DNA of 10,551 nt, taken from Anaerolineae bacterium (lineage in GTDB: Bacteria; Chloroflexota; Anaerolineae; B4-G1; SLSP01). The position numbers and the translations under genes were made by a program. The notes below the pieces were generated by a model. The model ran no database searches, was not told the origin of the DNA, and was given only the letters and a program-made list of their open reading frames with translations. Every line of letters begins with the position of its first letter. The stretch's first letter is position 1. Positions 1-6,541 of the stretch are shown piece after piece. Location: assembly GCA_018055515.1 (NCBI GenBank), contig JAGPHL010000091.1, positions 1 to 10,551 of the forward strand. Direction: 5' to 3'.

Positions 1-1276
1 CGACGCTCTGCAACGCCGCCAGCGGAGCGATGCGGCCATAGCCGTAATTCTGATCCCATCCCGCGGGCCCCAGATCCACGGCCGTATTCTGGATCACCTG
101 CTGCACTTGCGCGGGCGTCAGGCCCGGCGCCGCCGACCAGATCAACGCCGCCAGCCCGGAGACATAGGGCGTCGCCATCGAGGTGCCCTGCAAGTAGCCG
201 TAGTCCTTGATAGTCAAGGTGACATTGTAGGTAGGCATGGTGCTGTAAATACCACCGGTGATATCGTTAGTGTATATCGCCCCACCAGGAGCAGCAATAT
301 CACAGTGAGCGCCGTACTGCGAGTAGTAAGCATAGCCATCGGAGCGATTCGTGGCCGCGACCGCCATCACGTTGTTGTACGCCGCCGGATACGAGGTGGG
401 ATTCGCCTCGGAACAACCGTTGCCAGCCGTCCGACAGTTCCCCATCGCGGCAATGACCAGGCTGCCCGCGTTGGTAGCCGTGGTGACGGCATTCTGCATA
501 CTTTGGGAGTAGCCCGTCCCCCCGAGGCTCAGGTTAAGCACTTTCGCGCCATGGGTAAAGGCCCAATTGATGGCGCTTATAATGTCGGAACTCCACCCGC
601 TGCCGCTGGCATCCAGCACGCGCAGCGGCATAATGCGCGCGTTCCAGGACATCCCCGCGACGCCCTCGCTGTTGTTCGTCAGCGCGGCGGCAATGCCAGC
701 AACGTGCGTCCCGTGCCCGTTGAGATCATGGGGCGTGGTGTCACCCTCCACAAAGTCATAGCCGGCGACGATCTTCTCCTTCAGATCGGGATGCATCTCA
801 TCAATGCCGGTGTCAATCACGGCAATGATCACCGCGTCGCTGCCGGTCGTGATGTCCCATGCCGCCGCCGATTGCAGCCGCTCTGTGTGCGCCCACTGCT
901 TGCTATACTTCGGGTCGTTCGGCGCGCCGAAAGCCCGGTAGATATAATCCGGCTCGGCGTAGTCCACCCGTGGATCGGCGTTGAGCTGTTTCATCAAGGC
1001 CAGTTCCTGTCCCACTGGAACCTGCAACAGTTGCACCGGGCTGGCATAGAGATGGGAGACGTAGGTCATGCCGTACTCGGTCAGCACCTTCGCGGTCGTG
1101 GCCGTCACCATGTTTTCCTTGAACTTCACGAGGAGCCGGCCGGGGACAAAATCCCCTGCCAGCGCGGATTGCGTCAACGCCGGCTCAGCCTGCTGTCCCC
1201 GCGCGACCGCTCCCCCTGGCAGCCACAATCCCGTCATGAGCACGACCCACAATATGACGCGACCCATCTTCTTCAT
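1..1276 (-). CDS. Secreted subtilisin-like serine protease (peptidase family S8), C-terminus cut by window edge
   Basis: Exported endopeptidase; 425 residues are visible and the end lies beyond position 1. The start at 1276 gives a signal peptide (MKKMGR, a hydrophobic stretch, then AVA at about residue 25) and has GAAAGG 9 nt upstream. Residues about 40-120 look like a subtilase prodomain (GRLLVKFK, later VDYAEPDYIY). The catalytic domain follows from about 125. The full triad is present in one frame: D155 in VIDTGID, H188 in NGHGTHVAG and S366 in GTSMATP, with oxyanion N280 in AAMGNC. The triad and prodomain make the family call secure, and an active enzyme is expected. Substrate is unknown; nutritional proteolysis or surface-protein turnover are inferences. 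It lies 125 nt downstream of the DUF3592 gene on the same strand, so co-transcription is possible, but the gap could also hold its own promoter. Residues near 310-360 are encoded by a less GC-rich patch. Confidence 0.95.
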   Translation of the reverse strand, partial: MKKMGRVILWVVLMTGLWLPGGAVARGQQAEPALTQSALAGDFVPGRLLVKFKENMVTATTAKVLTEYGMTYVSHLYASPVQLLQVPVGQELALMKQLNADPRVDYAEPDYIYRAFGAPNDPKYSKQWAHTERLQSAAAWDITTGSDAVIIAVIDTGIDEMHPDLKEKIVAGYDFVEGDTTPHDLNGHGTHVAGIAAALTNNSEGVAGMSWNARIMPLRVLDASGSGWSSDIISAINWAFTHGAKVLNLSLGGTGYSQSMQNAVTTATNAGSLVIAAMGNCRTAGNGCSEANPTSYPAAYNNVMAVAATNRSDGYAYYSQYGAHCDIAAPGGAIYTNDITGGIYSTMPTYNVTLTIKDYGYLQGTSMATPYVSGLAALIWSAAPGLTPAQVQQVIQNTAVDLGPAGWDQNYGYGRIAPLAALQSV

Positions 1277-1401
1277 TTTCTTAGACCTTTCTGTCGCACA
1301 AGACTTCAAGAACGCCCCGGCATGCCTGACTTCAACCAGCGGGCAGCACTTGCCACGGCCCTGCAATCAGAGTCCACAGGTCCGGGCTGCCACAGAAAAT
1401 T

Positions 1402-1869
1402 CTACACCAACACCGCCACGACGATCATCACGGCGCCGCACGCCAGCAGCAGCAGGCCCGACACGAGCTCGGTGTGATAGCCGATGGGCCTGCCGCGATC
1501 AAGCGCTGCTTGCTGCGGCCCCAGCGGATTGTATGTCACCTTCACCTCGCCGCCGACCGGATACGCAGCGAGGATGGCTTCAGCCTCTGCCGCCGTCGCA
1601 TAGGATCGCGGCGGCCTGAAAGCCAATTTCTGCCCCGTCAACGGCTGACCGGCGACCTCATACTGGTAGGTGATGAGCGGTGTGTAGCGCACGCTGGCAT
1701 TTTGCCCGGGTCGCGGCTGATACCGCTGCACACTCGCCGCAAGGACTTTTCCGCGGACCGCAGGCCAGCATCCCACCGTTTCATGACGGCGCCGTTCCAC
1801 CAACGCCGAGACGATGAAGACTGCCCCCAACAGCACTGTCCCGATGCCAAAAACCAGCAGGAAATTCAT
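1402..1869 (-). CDS. Small membrane protein, DUF3592-like
   Basis: A 155-residue protein with a hydrophobic helix at each end (about residues 2-24 and 134-154) and a soluble, beta-rich segment between. The middle has the pattern I associate with DUF3592: WPAVRGKVL, then YTPLITYQYEVAGQPLTG, then YPVGGEVKVTYNPLGPQQAAL. The function of this family is not established. The topology suggests that the middle domain sits on one side of the membrane, anchored at both ends. The frame stays open upstream to an ATG at 1944, but that codon lies inside the -10 region of the promoter, whereas the ATG at 1869 has AAGGAGG 5 nt before it, so 1869 is the chosen start. It precedes the S8 protease on the same strand. 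A role in assisting or sensing the protease would be a guess. Confidence 0.8.
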   Translation of the reverse strand: MNFLLVFGIGTVLLGAVFIVSALVERRRHETVGCWPAVRGKVLAASVQRYQPRPGQNASVRYTPLITYQYEVAGQPLTGQKLAFRPPRSYATAAEAEAILAAYPVGGEVKVTYNPLGPQQAALDRGRPIGYHTELVSGLLLLACGAVMIVVAVLV

Positions 1870-1874
1870 GCGCG

Positions 1875-1881
1875 CCTCCTT
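1875..1881 (-). promoter_or_regulatory. Strong Shine-Dalgarno that sets the DUF3592 gene start
   Basis: Reading on the minus strand, AAGGAGG is followed by 5 nt and then the ATG at 1869. This decides against the longer frame starting at 1944. Confidence 0.85.
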
Positions 1882-1889
1882 GGGAACCG

Positions 1890-1913
1890 ACGAAAAAGCG
1901 AAAACGCGAGAAA
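1890..1913 (+). repeat. Short 8-bp array (3 units) in the leftward leader
   Basis: Three adjacent 8-mers, ACGAAAAA, GCGAAAAC and GCGAGAAA, resemble the units of the longer array at 2061-2156 and have the same orientation on the plus strand. They lie between the predicted transcription start and the ribosome binding site of the DUF3592 gene, so its RNA would carry the complement. Confidence 0.6.
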
Positions 1914-1935
1914 GCAGCCCTTCGGCTTCGCTCTC

Positions 1936-1963
1936 AGTATACAACGACTGGGCTCTCAGTCAA
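1936..1963 (-). promoter_or_regulatory. Sigma70-type promoter of the DUF3592 gene
   Basis: On the minus strand TTGACT (1963-1958) and TATACT (1941-1936) are separated by 16 bp, both close to consensus. Transcription would start near 1929 and leave a leader of about 60 nt before the ATG at 1869. The 8-mer ACTGAGAG begins inside both the -35 and the -10 box, giving two direct repeats 22 bp apart. This could be an operator, or chance. Confidence 0.75.
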
Positions 1964-2023
1964 AAGGCGCGCACGCACCGGCCACTTAGTAACAAATGCC
2001 TCCGACTTCCGTGCAAACTGCGC

Positions 2024-2052
2024 TTGCGCATTCCGCGAAACTGGCCTATAGT
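2024..2052 (+). promoter_or_regulatory. Predicted promoter of the glyA-gcvT gene
   Basis: TTGCGC (2024-2029) and TATAGT (2047-2052) are separated by exactly 17 bp. Initiation near 2059 would give a leader of nearly 190 nt that opens with the 8-bp repeat array. The -10 box is good and the -35 box moderate; no other candidate of this quality was seen before the ATG at 2247. Confidence 0.6.
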
Positions 2053-2060
2053 TAGAAAAA

Positions 2061-2156
2061 GCGACAAAGCGAAAAGGCGAGTTAGCGAAAAGGCGAAAAA
2101 GCGAGTTAGCGAAAAAGCGAGAAGGCAAATCGGCGAAAGAGCACGTCAGCAAGCAG
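2061..2156 (+). repeat. 8-bp tandem repeat array in the glyA-gcvT leader
   Basis: Twelve consecutive 8-mers all begin with GC: GCGACAAA, GCGAAAAG, GCGAGTTA, GCGAAAAG, GCGAAAAA, GCGAGTTA, GCGAAAAA, GCGAGAAG, GCAAATCG, GCGAAAGA, GCACGTCA, GCAAGCAG. The first eight are close to GCGARWAR and the last four are degenerate. TAGAAAAA just before (2053-2060) may be a diverged unit. The array lies directly downstream of the predicted -10 box. The sense strand is purine-rich, so its RNA should form little structure with itself. Function is unknown: it may be a slippage-grown minisatellite, a protein-binding array or an unstructured leader. Confidence 0.85.
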
Positions 2157-2246
2157 GACCTGTCGAGAAGCGCCGCTTGCCCTCTCATTCCTGGCTCGCC
2201 CTGCATTACCAGCTTTGGGAAACCTATCACCTACAAGGAGTATGCC

Positions 2247-5200
2247 ATGCAAGATTTTCTCTTTCGGAAACCGTTAGCAGAATTGGACCCCGAACTGGCG
2301 GCGTTGATGGGGTACGAGACGGAGCGCCAGGCCCGCAAGCTGATCATGGTCCCATCCGAATCCATCTCACCGTTCGCCGTGCATGAGGCGACCGCCTCGG
2401 CCTTCTCCCATCTCTACGCCGAGGGCTATCCCGACGAGCGCACCCGCACCCTGCCCCAGGAGCGCATTCTGGATTACGAGGTGGAGCTGGGACGCTACCG
2501 CCGCTACAGCGACCCGCGCTATTACAAGGGCGTGGAATACGCTGACATCCTGGAAGCGCTCGCGCGCCGTCGCACCGCCGAAGTTTTCGCCACCAACGGC
2601 ATCAAACCGGAGCAGCTCTTTGTGAACGTCCAGGCGCTCTCCGGCGCGCCCGCCAACACCGCGGTGCAAGTGGCCCTGCTCAACCCCGGCGACACCATGC
2701 TCACGCTGGCGCTGCACGTCGGGGGACACCTCAGCCACGGCAGCAAGGTCGCCTACTCCGGCAAAACCTACAACGTCATTCACTACGGCGTGGACGAGAA
2801 GACCGAGCACCTGGATTACGACGCCATCCGCCAACTCGCGCTGGAAAATCACCCCAAGCTGATCATCGCCGGCTACACTTCCTATCCGCTCACCATTGAT
2901 TGGAAAGCCTTCCGCGCCATCGCCGACGAAGCAGGCGCCTACCTGATGGCCGACATCGCGCACATTGCCGGCATGGTAGCGGCCGGCGCTTTCCCCAGCC
3001 CGGTGGGCATCGCCGACGTTGTCACCTTCACCACCCACAAATCGCTGGATGGCCCCCGCGGCAGCGTCATCCTCACCCACAAACCCCCGCTCGCCAAGAA
3101 ATTCGACCGCGCCGTCTTCCCTGGCCTGCAAGGCGGACCGCACATGCACACCATCGCCGGCATCGCCGCAGCGATGCACCTGGCGCAGACGGAGCAGTTC
3201 AAAGCCCTGCAACACCAGACCGTTGCCAACGCCCGCGCGCTGGCGGCCGCTCTGGAAGCCGAGGGCGTCCGCGTGGCCTACGGCGGCACCGACAGCCACA
3301 TGGTGCTCATTGACTGCAAGGGCTTCAAAGGCCCCGATGGCACGCCGTTGATGGGCGACCCCGCCGCCCGCTTGCTCGACATCGCGGGCATCGTCGCCAA
3401 CCGCAACACCATTCCCGGCGACGCCACCGCCGCCTATCCCTCCGGCGTGCGCCTGGGAACCCCCTGGGTCACGCAGCGCGGCCTCAAGGAACCGGAGATG
3501 GCGCGCATCGCCGCGGCGATCGGCAAACTCTTCCGCGCCACGCAGGGTTACCTCACCCTCTGGCACGCGAAGCCCGATTACATGGCGCGTGTGGATTTCG
3601 ACACGCTGGAAGAGGTCAAGTGCGAGGTCCGCGAGCTGGCGCGCCAGGCCAGCGATCCCTACGACCTGCAATCCCGCAGCGGCTATCCGCATTTCTATTA
3701 CATAGACGATGCCCCGCGCGGCGCGGCCGCTTACGAACGGCTCGAGCTGCTCGGCGAACAGGTCAAGAGCTTTGTGGATTGGCTTACCCCTTCCAACACC
3801 GCGGATCTGAGCGACGGCGAGGGCCGCGCCATCACCCTCCTCGAAGCCAACGGCGCGGTGATGACCCCGGCCTGGCTCACCCGCGTGAACGCCGAGACCT
3901 ACACCCTCGACGTCCCCCGCGCAGCGGCCCCCCGCGTGATGACCTGGTTGCGAGCTCTGGTAGATGGCTACGTCGCCACCGATGACGTGTACGGCCGCCT
4001 TCCCTTCCTCAACGCCGTGCGCGACGCCGGCCCGGCGCCCGACCCCGCCCTTCCGCTCGTCGCCGATAGCGGCCCTTACGCCAAGCCGTACTTCGTGGGC
4101 GCCCGGAAGTCCCCCACTCCCTCGGGTCCGGCGCTGCCCAAATTCGAGTGGCGAGAGCCGGAAAATGCGCCGCTCAAGCAAACCCGCCTTCACGCCACAC
4201 ACCGCGAGATGGGCGCGCGCATGGTTCCCTTCGGCGGGTGGGACATGCCCGTCTGGTACACCGGCAACTCCGAGGAACACCGCGCCGTGCGTCAGGCGGC
4301 GGGCCTCTTCGACGTGAGCCACATGGGCTGCTGGGACGTCCGGGGACCCGAAGCCGCGGCCTTCCTCAACCTGCTCATGGTCAACGACATCAGCACGCTC
4401 GAGGTGGGCGAGTCGCAGTATTCTGCCCTCTTCGACATCGAGGGCATCCCGCTCGACGACCTCCTCGTCTACCGCATGGCCGAAGACCACTATCTGGTGG
4501 TCGTCAACGCCTCCAACAACGACAAGGATTGGGCCTGGGCCAATGCCGTCCTGCGCGGCGAGGTGCAGATTGATCCCCGCCGCCCCTGGGCGAAATGGGA
4601 AGGCCAGGGCGTGATCCTGCGCGACCTGCGCGACCCGAGCGCCGGCGCCGACATGCGCGCCGAGCTCGCCCTCCAGGGGCCCAAATCCACCGACATCCTG
4701 CTGGCCCTCGGCGGCAGCGATGCCGACAAGCGCAAGGTCAAGTCGCTGCCGTGGGCCGGCATCTGCCGCGTCACCCTCGGCGACTTCGACGTCATCGTCA
4801 GCCGCACCGGCTACACCGGCGAGCGCGTGGCCTACGAGCTCTTCGTCCACCCGGATCGGCTGGTGGATTTCTGGAAGGCGCTGCTGACCGTGGGCGAACC
4901 GTTCGGTCTCAAGCCCTGTGGATTGGCGGCGCGCGACAGCCTCCGCACCGAGGCGGGCCTGCCGCTCTACGGCCATGAGATGGCGGGGCCGCTTAACCTC
5001 ACCATGGCCGAGGCCGGATTCCACACCTACATCAAGCTCTACAAGCCCTTCTTCGTGGGCCGTGAGGCCTACCTCGCCCGCGAGGCGCAGCGCAAGGCCG
5101 CCGTGCTCCGCTTCCAGGTGCCGGAGAAGGGGCAGCCCATGCCGCAGCAGCTCGACCGGGTGATAGACGAGCGCGGCAAGGTGGTGGGCTATGTCACCAG

Positions 5201-5396
5201 CTGCGCCATTGACACCGAAGGTCTCCTGCTCGGACAGGCCTACGTGAGCCTGGACTATCACAAAGAGGGGACGAAACTGGCGGTCCTCGTCACCCCGCGC
5301 CGCGCGCCCAAACCCAACAGCGAGCTCAAGTTGGGGGAACGCGCCCAGCTGCCGGTCCCCATCGTCGTCCTCAGCCGCTTCCCGAAGCGAAAATAA
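2247..5396 (+). CDS. glyA/gcvT: GlyA-GcvT fusion: serine hydroxymethyltransferase joined to aminomethyltransferase
   Basis: A 1049-residue cytosolic protein. Residues 1-467 are a PLP-dependent serine hydroxymethyltransferase (glycine + 5,10-methylene-THF to serine + THF, reversible): YAEGYP at 57-62, RYYKG at 91-95, GGHLSHGS at 159-166, D236 and H239 in DIAHIAG, PLP lysine K265 in TTHKSLDGPRG, and R402 in SGVRLGTP for the substrate carboxylate. Residues 468-640 match nothing I recognise. Residues 641-1045 are GcvT, the T protein of the glycine cleavage system, which takes the aminomethyl group from lipoyl-H protein to THF, giving methylene-THF and ammonia: GARMVPFGGWDMPVWY, GLFDVSHMG, D737 in LDDLLVYR, SRTGYTGE and AARDSLRTEAGLPLYG. 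The usual lengths are about 420 and 370 residues; oddities are a loop of about 28 residues at 63-90, SES at 37-39 where SEN is usual, and extra residues near 771-800. AAGGAG lies 6 nt before the ATG. Genes for H and P proteins are not in the window. Both catalytic halves look intact, so a bifunctional enzyme is inferred. Confidence 0.93.
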   Translation: MQDFLFRKPLAELDPELAALMGYETERQARKLIMVPSESISPFAVHEATASAFSHLYAEGYPDERTRTLPQERILDYEVELGRYRRYSDPRYYKGVEYADILEALARRRTAEVFATNGIKPEQLFVNVQALSGAPANTAVQVALLNPGDTMLTLALHVGGHLSHGSKVAYSGKTYNVIHYGVDEKTEHLDYDAIRQLALENHPKLIIAGYTSYPLTIDWKAFRAIADEAGAYLMADIAHIAGMVAAGAFPSPVGIADVVTFTTHKSLDGPRGSVILTHKPPLAKKFDRAVFPGLQGGPHMHTIAGIAAAMHLAQTEQFKALQHQTVANARALAAALEAEGVRVAYGGTDSHMVLIDCKGFKGPDGTPLMGDPAARLLDIAGIVANRNTIPGDATAAYPSGVRLGTPWVTQRGLKEPEMARIAAAIGKLFRATQGYLTLWHAKPDYMARVDFDTLEEVKCEVRELARQASDPYDLQSRSGYPHFYYIDDAPRGAAAYERLELLGEQVKSFVDWLTPSNTADLSDGEGRAITLLEANGAVMTPAWLTRVNAETYTLDVPRAAAPRVMTWLRALVDGYVATDDVYGRLPFLNAVRDAGPAPDPALPLVADSGPYAKPYFVGARKSPTPSGPALPKFEWREPENAPLKQTRLHATHREMGARMVPFGGWDMPVWYTGNSEEHRAVRQAAGLFDVSHMGCWDVRGPEAAAFLNLLMVNDISTLEVGESQYSALFDIEGIPLDDLLVYRMAEDHYLVVVNASNNDKDWAWANAVLRGEVQIDPRRPWAKWEGQGVILRDLRDPSAGADMRAELALQGPKSTDILLALGGSDADKRKVKSLPWAGICRVTLGDFDVIVSRTGYTGERVAYELFVHPDRLVDFWKALLTVGEPFGLKPCGLAARDSLRTEAGLPLYGHEMAGPLNLTMAEAGFHTYIKLYKPFFVGREAYLAREAQRKAAVLRFQVPEKGQPMPQQLDRVIDERGKVVGYVTSCAIDTEGLLLGQAYVSLDYHKEGTKLAVLVTPRRAPKPNSELKLGERAQLPVPIVVLSRFPKRK

Positions 5397-5455
5397 GCGT
5401 AGAGCGCCGAGACGACACTTCGTTTCTTTCCAAAAACGTGAGCGAAGGACCTCCC

Positions 5456-5493
5456 TTTTCCCCTCCCCGGCGAGAATGCTGGGGAGGGGAAAA
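5456..5493. repeat. 13-bp perfect inverted repeat between glyA-gcvT and fmt
   Basis: TTTTCCCCTCCCC (5456-5468) pairs perfectly with GGGGAGGGGAAAA (5481-5493) across a 12-nt loop. It lies 60 nt after the stop of glyA-gcvT and just upstream of the fmt promoter. A stable hairpin is certain in sequence terms, and its place suits a transcription end. However, neither strand has a run of T after the G/C stem, so it is not a classical intrinsic terminator. It could also be a dispersed palindromic (REP-like) element. Confidence 0.75.
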
Positions 5494-5508
5494 ATTAATC
5501 CAGACGGC

Positions 5509-5536
5509 TTGCCCTGCGTCCGGCTTATGATAAAAT
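5509..5536 (+). promoter_or_regulatory. Predicted promoter of fmt, giving a leaderless mRNA
   Basis: TTGCCC (5509-5514) is followed after 16 bp by TAAAAT (5531-5536); an overlapping TATGAT sits at 5526-5531. The fmt ATG starts at 5544, only 7 nt after TAAAAT, where transcription would begin, and the intervening bases (AGCCCCC) contain no Shine-Dalgarno sequence. Confidence 0.6.
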
Positions 5537-5543
5537 AGCCCCC

Positions 5544-6497
5544 ATGGAACCGCGAATTGTGTTCATGGGCACGCCCAAATTTGCGTTGCCCACGCTGGAG
5601 AAACTCTGCGACGCCTACCCCGTCGTCGGCGTCGTGACGCAGCCCGATCGCCCCGCCGGACGGGGGCGGCGCTGTGTCGCGCCCCCGGTCAAACAGCTGG
5701 CAGAAGCCGAAGGCATCCCCGTTTTCCAGCCGGAGCGCCTGCGCACCATCGAGGCCATCGAGCGCCTCCGCGTCTGGATGCCCGACCTCATCGTCGTCGC
5801 CGCCTTCGGGCAGATCCTGCCGCCGGCCGTGCTCGAGCTGCCCCGCTTCGGCGCGCTGAACGTCCACGGCTCCCTGCTGCCCCGCTGGCGCGGCGCGACG
5901 CCCGTTCAAGCGGCGCTGCTCGCGGGTGACACCGTCACCGGCGTCACCATCATGCAGATGGACGAAGGGCTGGACACCGGGCCGATCCTCGCCCAGCGCG
6001 AGCTCCCCATCTACCAGGACGAGACCGCCGGCGAACTCGAAGAGCGCCTCGCCCAACTCGGCGCGGAACTGCTCCTGGAGATCCTGCCGGCGTACCTCAG
6101 CGGCGAGCTGCAGCCGCGACCTCAGCCAGAAGAAGGCGTGACCCTCACCCGCCGCCTGCAGAAAGAAGCCACTGCCCTCGACTGGCAACAGCCGGCACGG
6201 CTGCTGGAACGTCAGGTGCGCGCTTTCTCGCCGGAGCCGGGCGCTTTCACGTTGTGGGGCGAGGAACGCTTGAAAATCCTGAGGGCCCGGGCACTGCCGG
6301 CGGGAACGCCGCTGCCAGAAGCCGCTCCCGGAACTGTTTTCGCGCAGGGATCCATGCCCGCCGTCATGACCGGCGAGGGCGCGTTGGTGCTGTTGCAGCT
6401 GCAGATGGCCGGCAAGCGGCCAATGAATGGCGATGCCTTCCTGCGCGGCAAAAGCGCCGTGCTTGGGAGCCGTTTGACGGCTCCGGCAGCCGGGTGA
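5544..6497 (+). CDS. fmt: Methionyl-tRNA formyltransferase
   Basis: Transfers a formyl group from 10-formyl-THF to the amino group of methionine on initiator tRNA in the cytosol. The protein has 317 residues, the normal length. The Rossmann-type formyltransferase domain comes first (IVFMGTPKFALPTL at the start, VTQPDRPAGRGR at 31-42). The catalytic set is complete: N106 and H108 in NVHGSLLPRWRGATPVQ, and D144 in MDEGLDTGPI. The C-terminal tRNA-binding domain follows from about residue 205 (LQKEATALDW, then RQVRAFSPEPGAFT at 223-236). The start at 5544 fits the family's N-terminus, yet no ribosome binding site precedes it; a -10 box 7 nt upstream suggests leaderless translation. The usual partner def (peptide deformylase) is not adjacent. 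The stop codon is part of a terminator stem, so fmt is probably transcribed alone. It shares the folate one-carbon pool with the upstream fusion protein. Confidence 0.96.
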   Translation: MEPRIVFMGTPKFALPTLEKLCDAYPVVGVVTQPDRPAGRGRRCVAPPVKQLAEAEGIPVFQPERLRTIEAIERLRVWMPDLIVVAAFGQILPPAVLELPRFGALNVHGSLLPRWRGATPVQAALLAGDTVTGVTIMQMDEGLDTGPILAQRELPIYQDETAGELEERLAQLGAELLLEILPAYLSGELQPRPQPEEGVTLTRRLQKEATALDWQQPARLLERQVRAFSPEPGAFTLWGEERLKILRARALPAGTPLPEAAPGTVFAQGSMPAVMTGEGALVLLQLQMAGKRPMNGDAFLRGKSAVLGSRLTAPAAG

Positions 6498-6519
6498 ACT
6501 TGTAGGACACCCGGCTTTT
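6488..6519 (+). terminator. Rho-independent terminator of fmt
   Basis: AGCCGGGTG (6488-6496) pairs perfectly with CACCCGGCT (6508-6516) around an 11-nt loop and is followed by TTTT (6516-6519) and G. The left arm contains the first two bases of the fmt stop codon. The T run is short, so termination may be partial. Confidence 0.75.
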
Positions 6520-6541
6520 GCATCCTCAATGAGCCTTGAAG

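Larger units (their letters stand above)
1870..2246. other. Divergent intergenic control region
   Basis: No gene is supported in these 377 bases. They hold the leader and promoter of the leftward DUF3592 gene, the promoter of the rightward glyA-gcvT gene, and an 8-bp tandem array in the rightward leader with a three-unit relative in the leftward leader. Open frames crossing the region lack ribosome binding sites, and the 8-bp period is incompatible with a repeated peptide in a single codon phase. No glycine riboswitch core was recognised in the rightward leader. Confidence 0.75.

Noticed and set aside
1302..1335. Repeated 8-mer GACTTCAA (1302-1309 and 1328-1335) upstream of the protease
   Set aside because: A single repeated 8-mer in a gap of this size is plausible by chance, and no promoter boxes align with it.
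107..1477. A 456-residue open frame on the plus strand
   Set aside because: It is antisense to the S8 protease, whose catalytic residues and signal peptide are clear. The frame is rich in Arg and His without any motif.
1870..1944. 25-residue N-terminal extension of the DUF3592 protein from the ATG at 1944
   Set aside because: The ATG lies in the predicted -10 region, and the internal ATG at 1869 has a near-perfect Shine-Dalgarno sequence and begins a hydrophobic helix.
2061..2156. CRISPR array
   Set aside because: The units are 8 bp and contiguous, with no spacers and no cas genes nearby.
2059..2246. Glycine or THF riboswitch in the glyA-gcvT leader
   Set aside because: No conserved core resembling these aptamers was recognised; the first half is the 8-bp array and the rest shows no clear multi-stem fold. 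A covariance-model search would be decisive.
1814..2386. A plus-strand frame whose product has repeated Lys/Arg/Glu blocks (SEKAKKRVSEKARR)
   Set aside because: The peptide repeats are the translation of the 8-bp DNA array; it has no ribosome binding site and runs into the start of glyA-gcvT.
2367..6188. A 1273-residue open frame on the minus strand across glyA-gcvT and fmt
   Set aside because: Its whole length is antisense to two confidently assigned genes, it shows no recognisable domain and has the biased composition of a shadow frame in GC-rich DNA.
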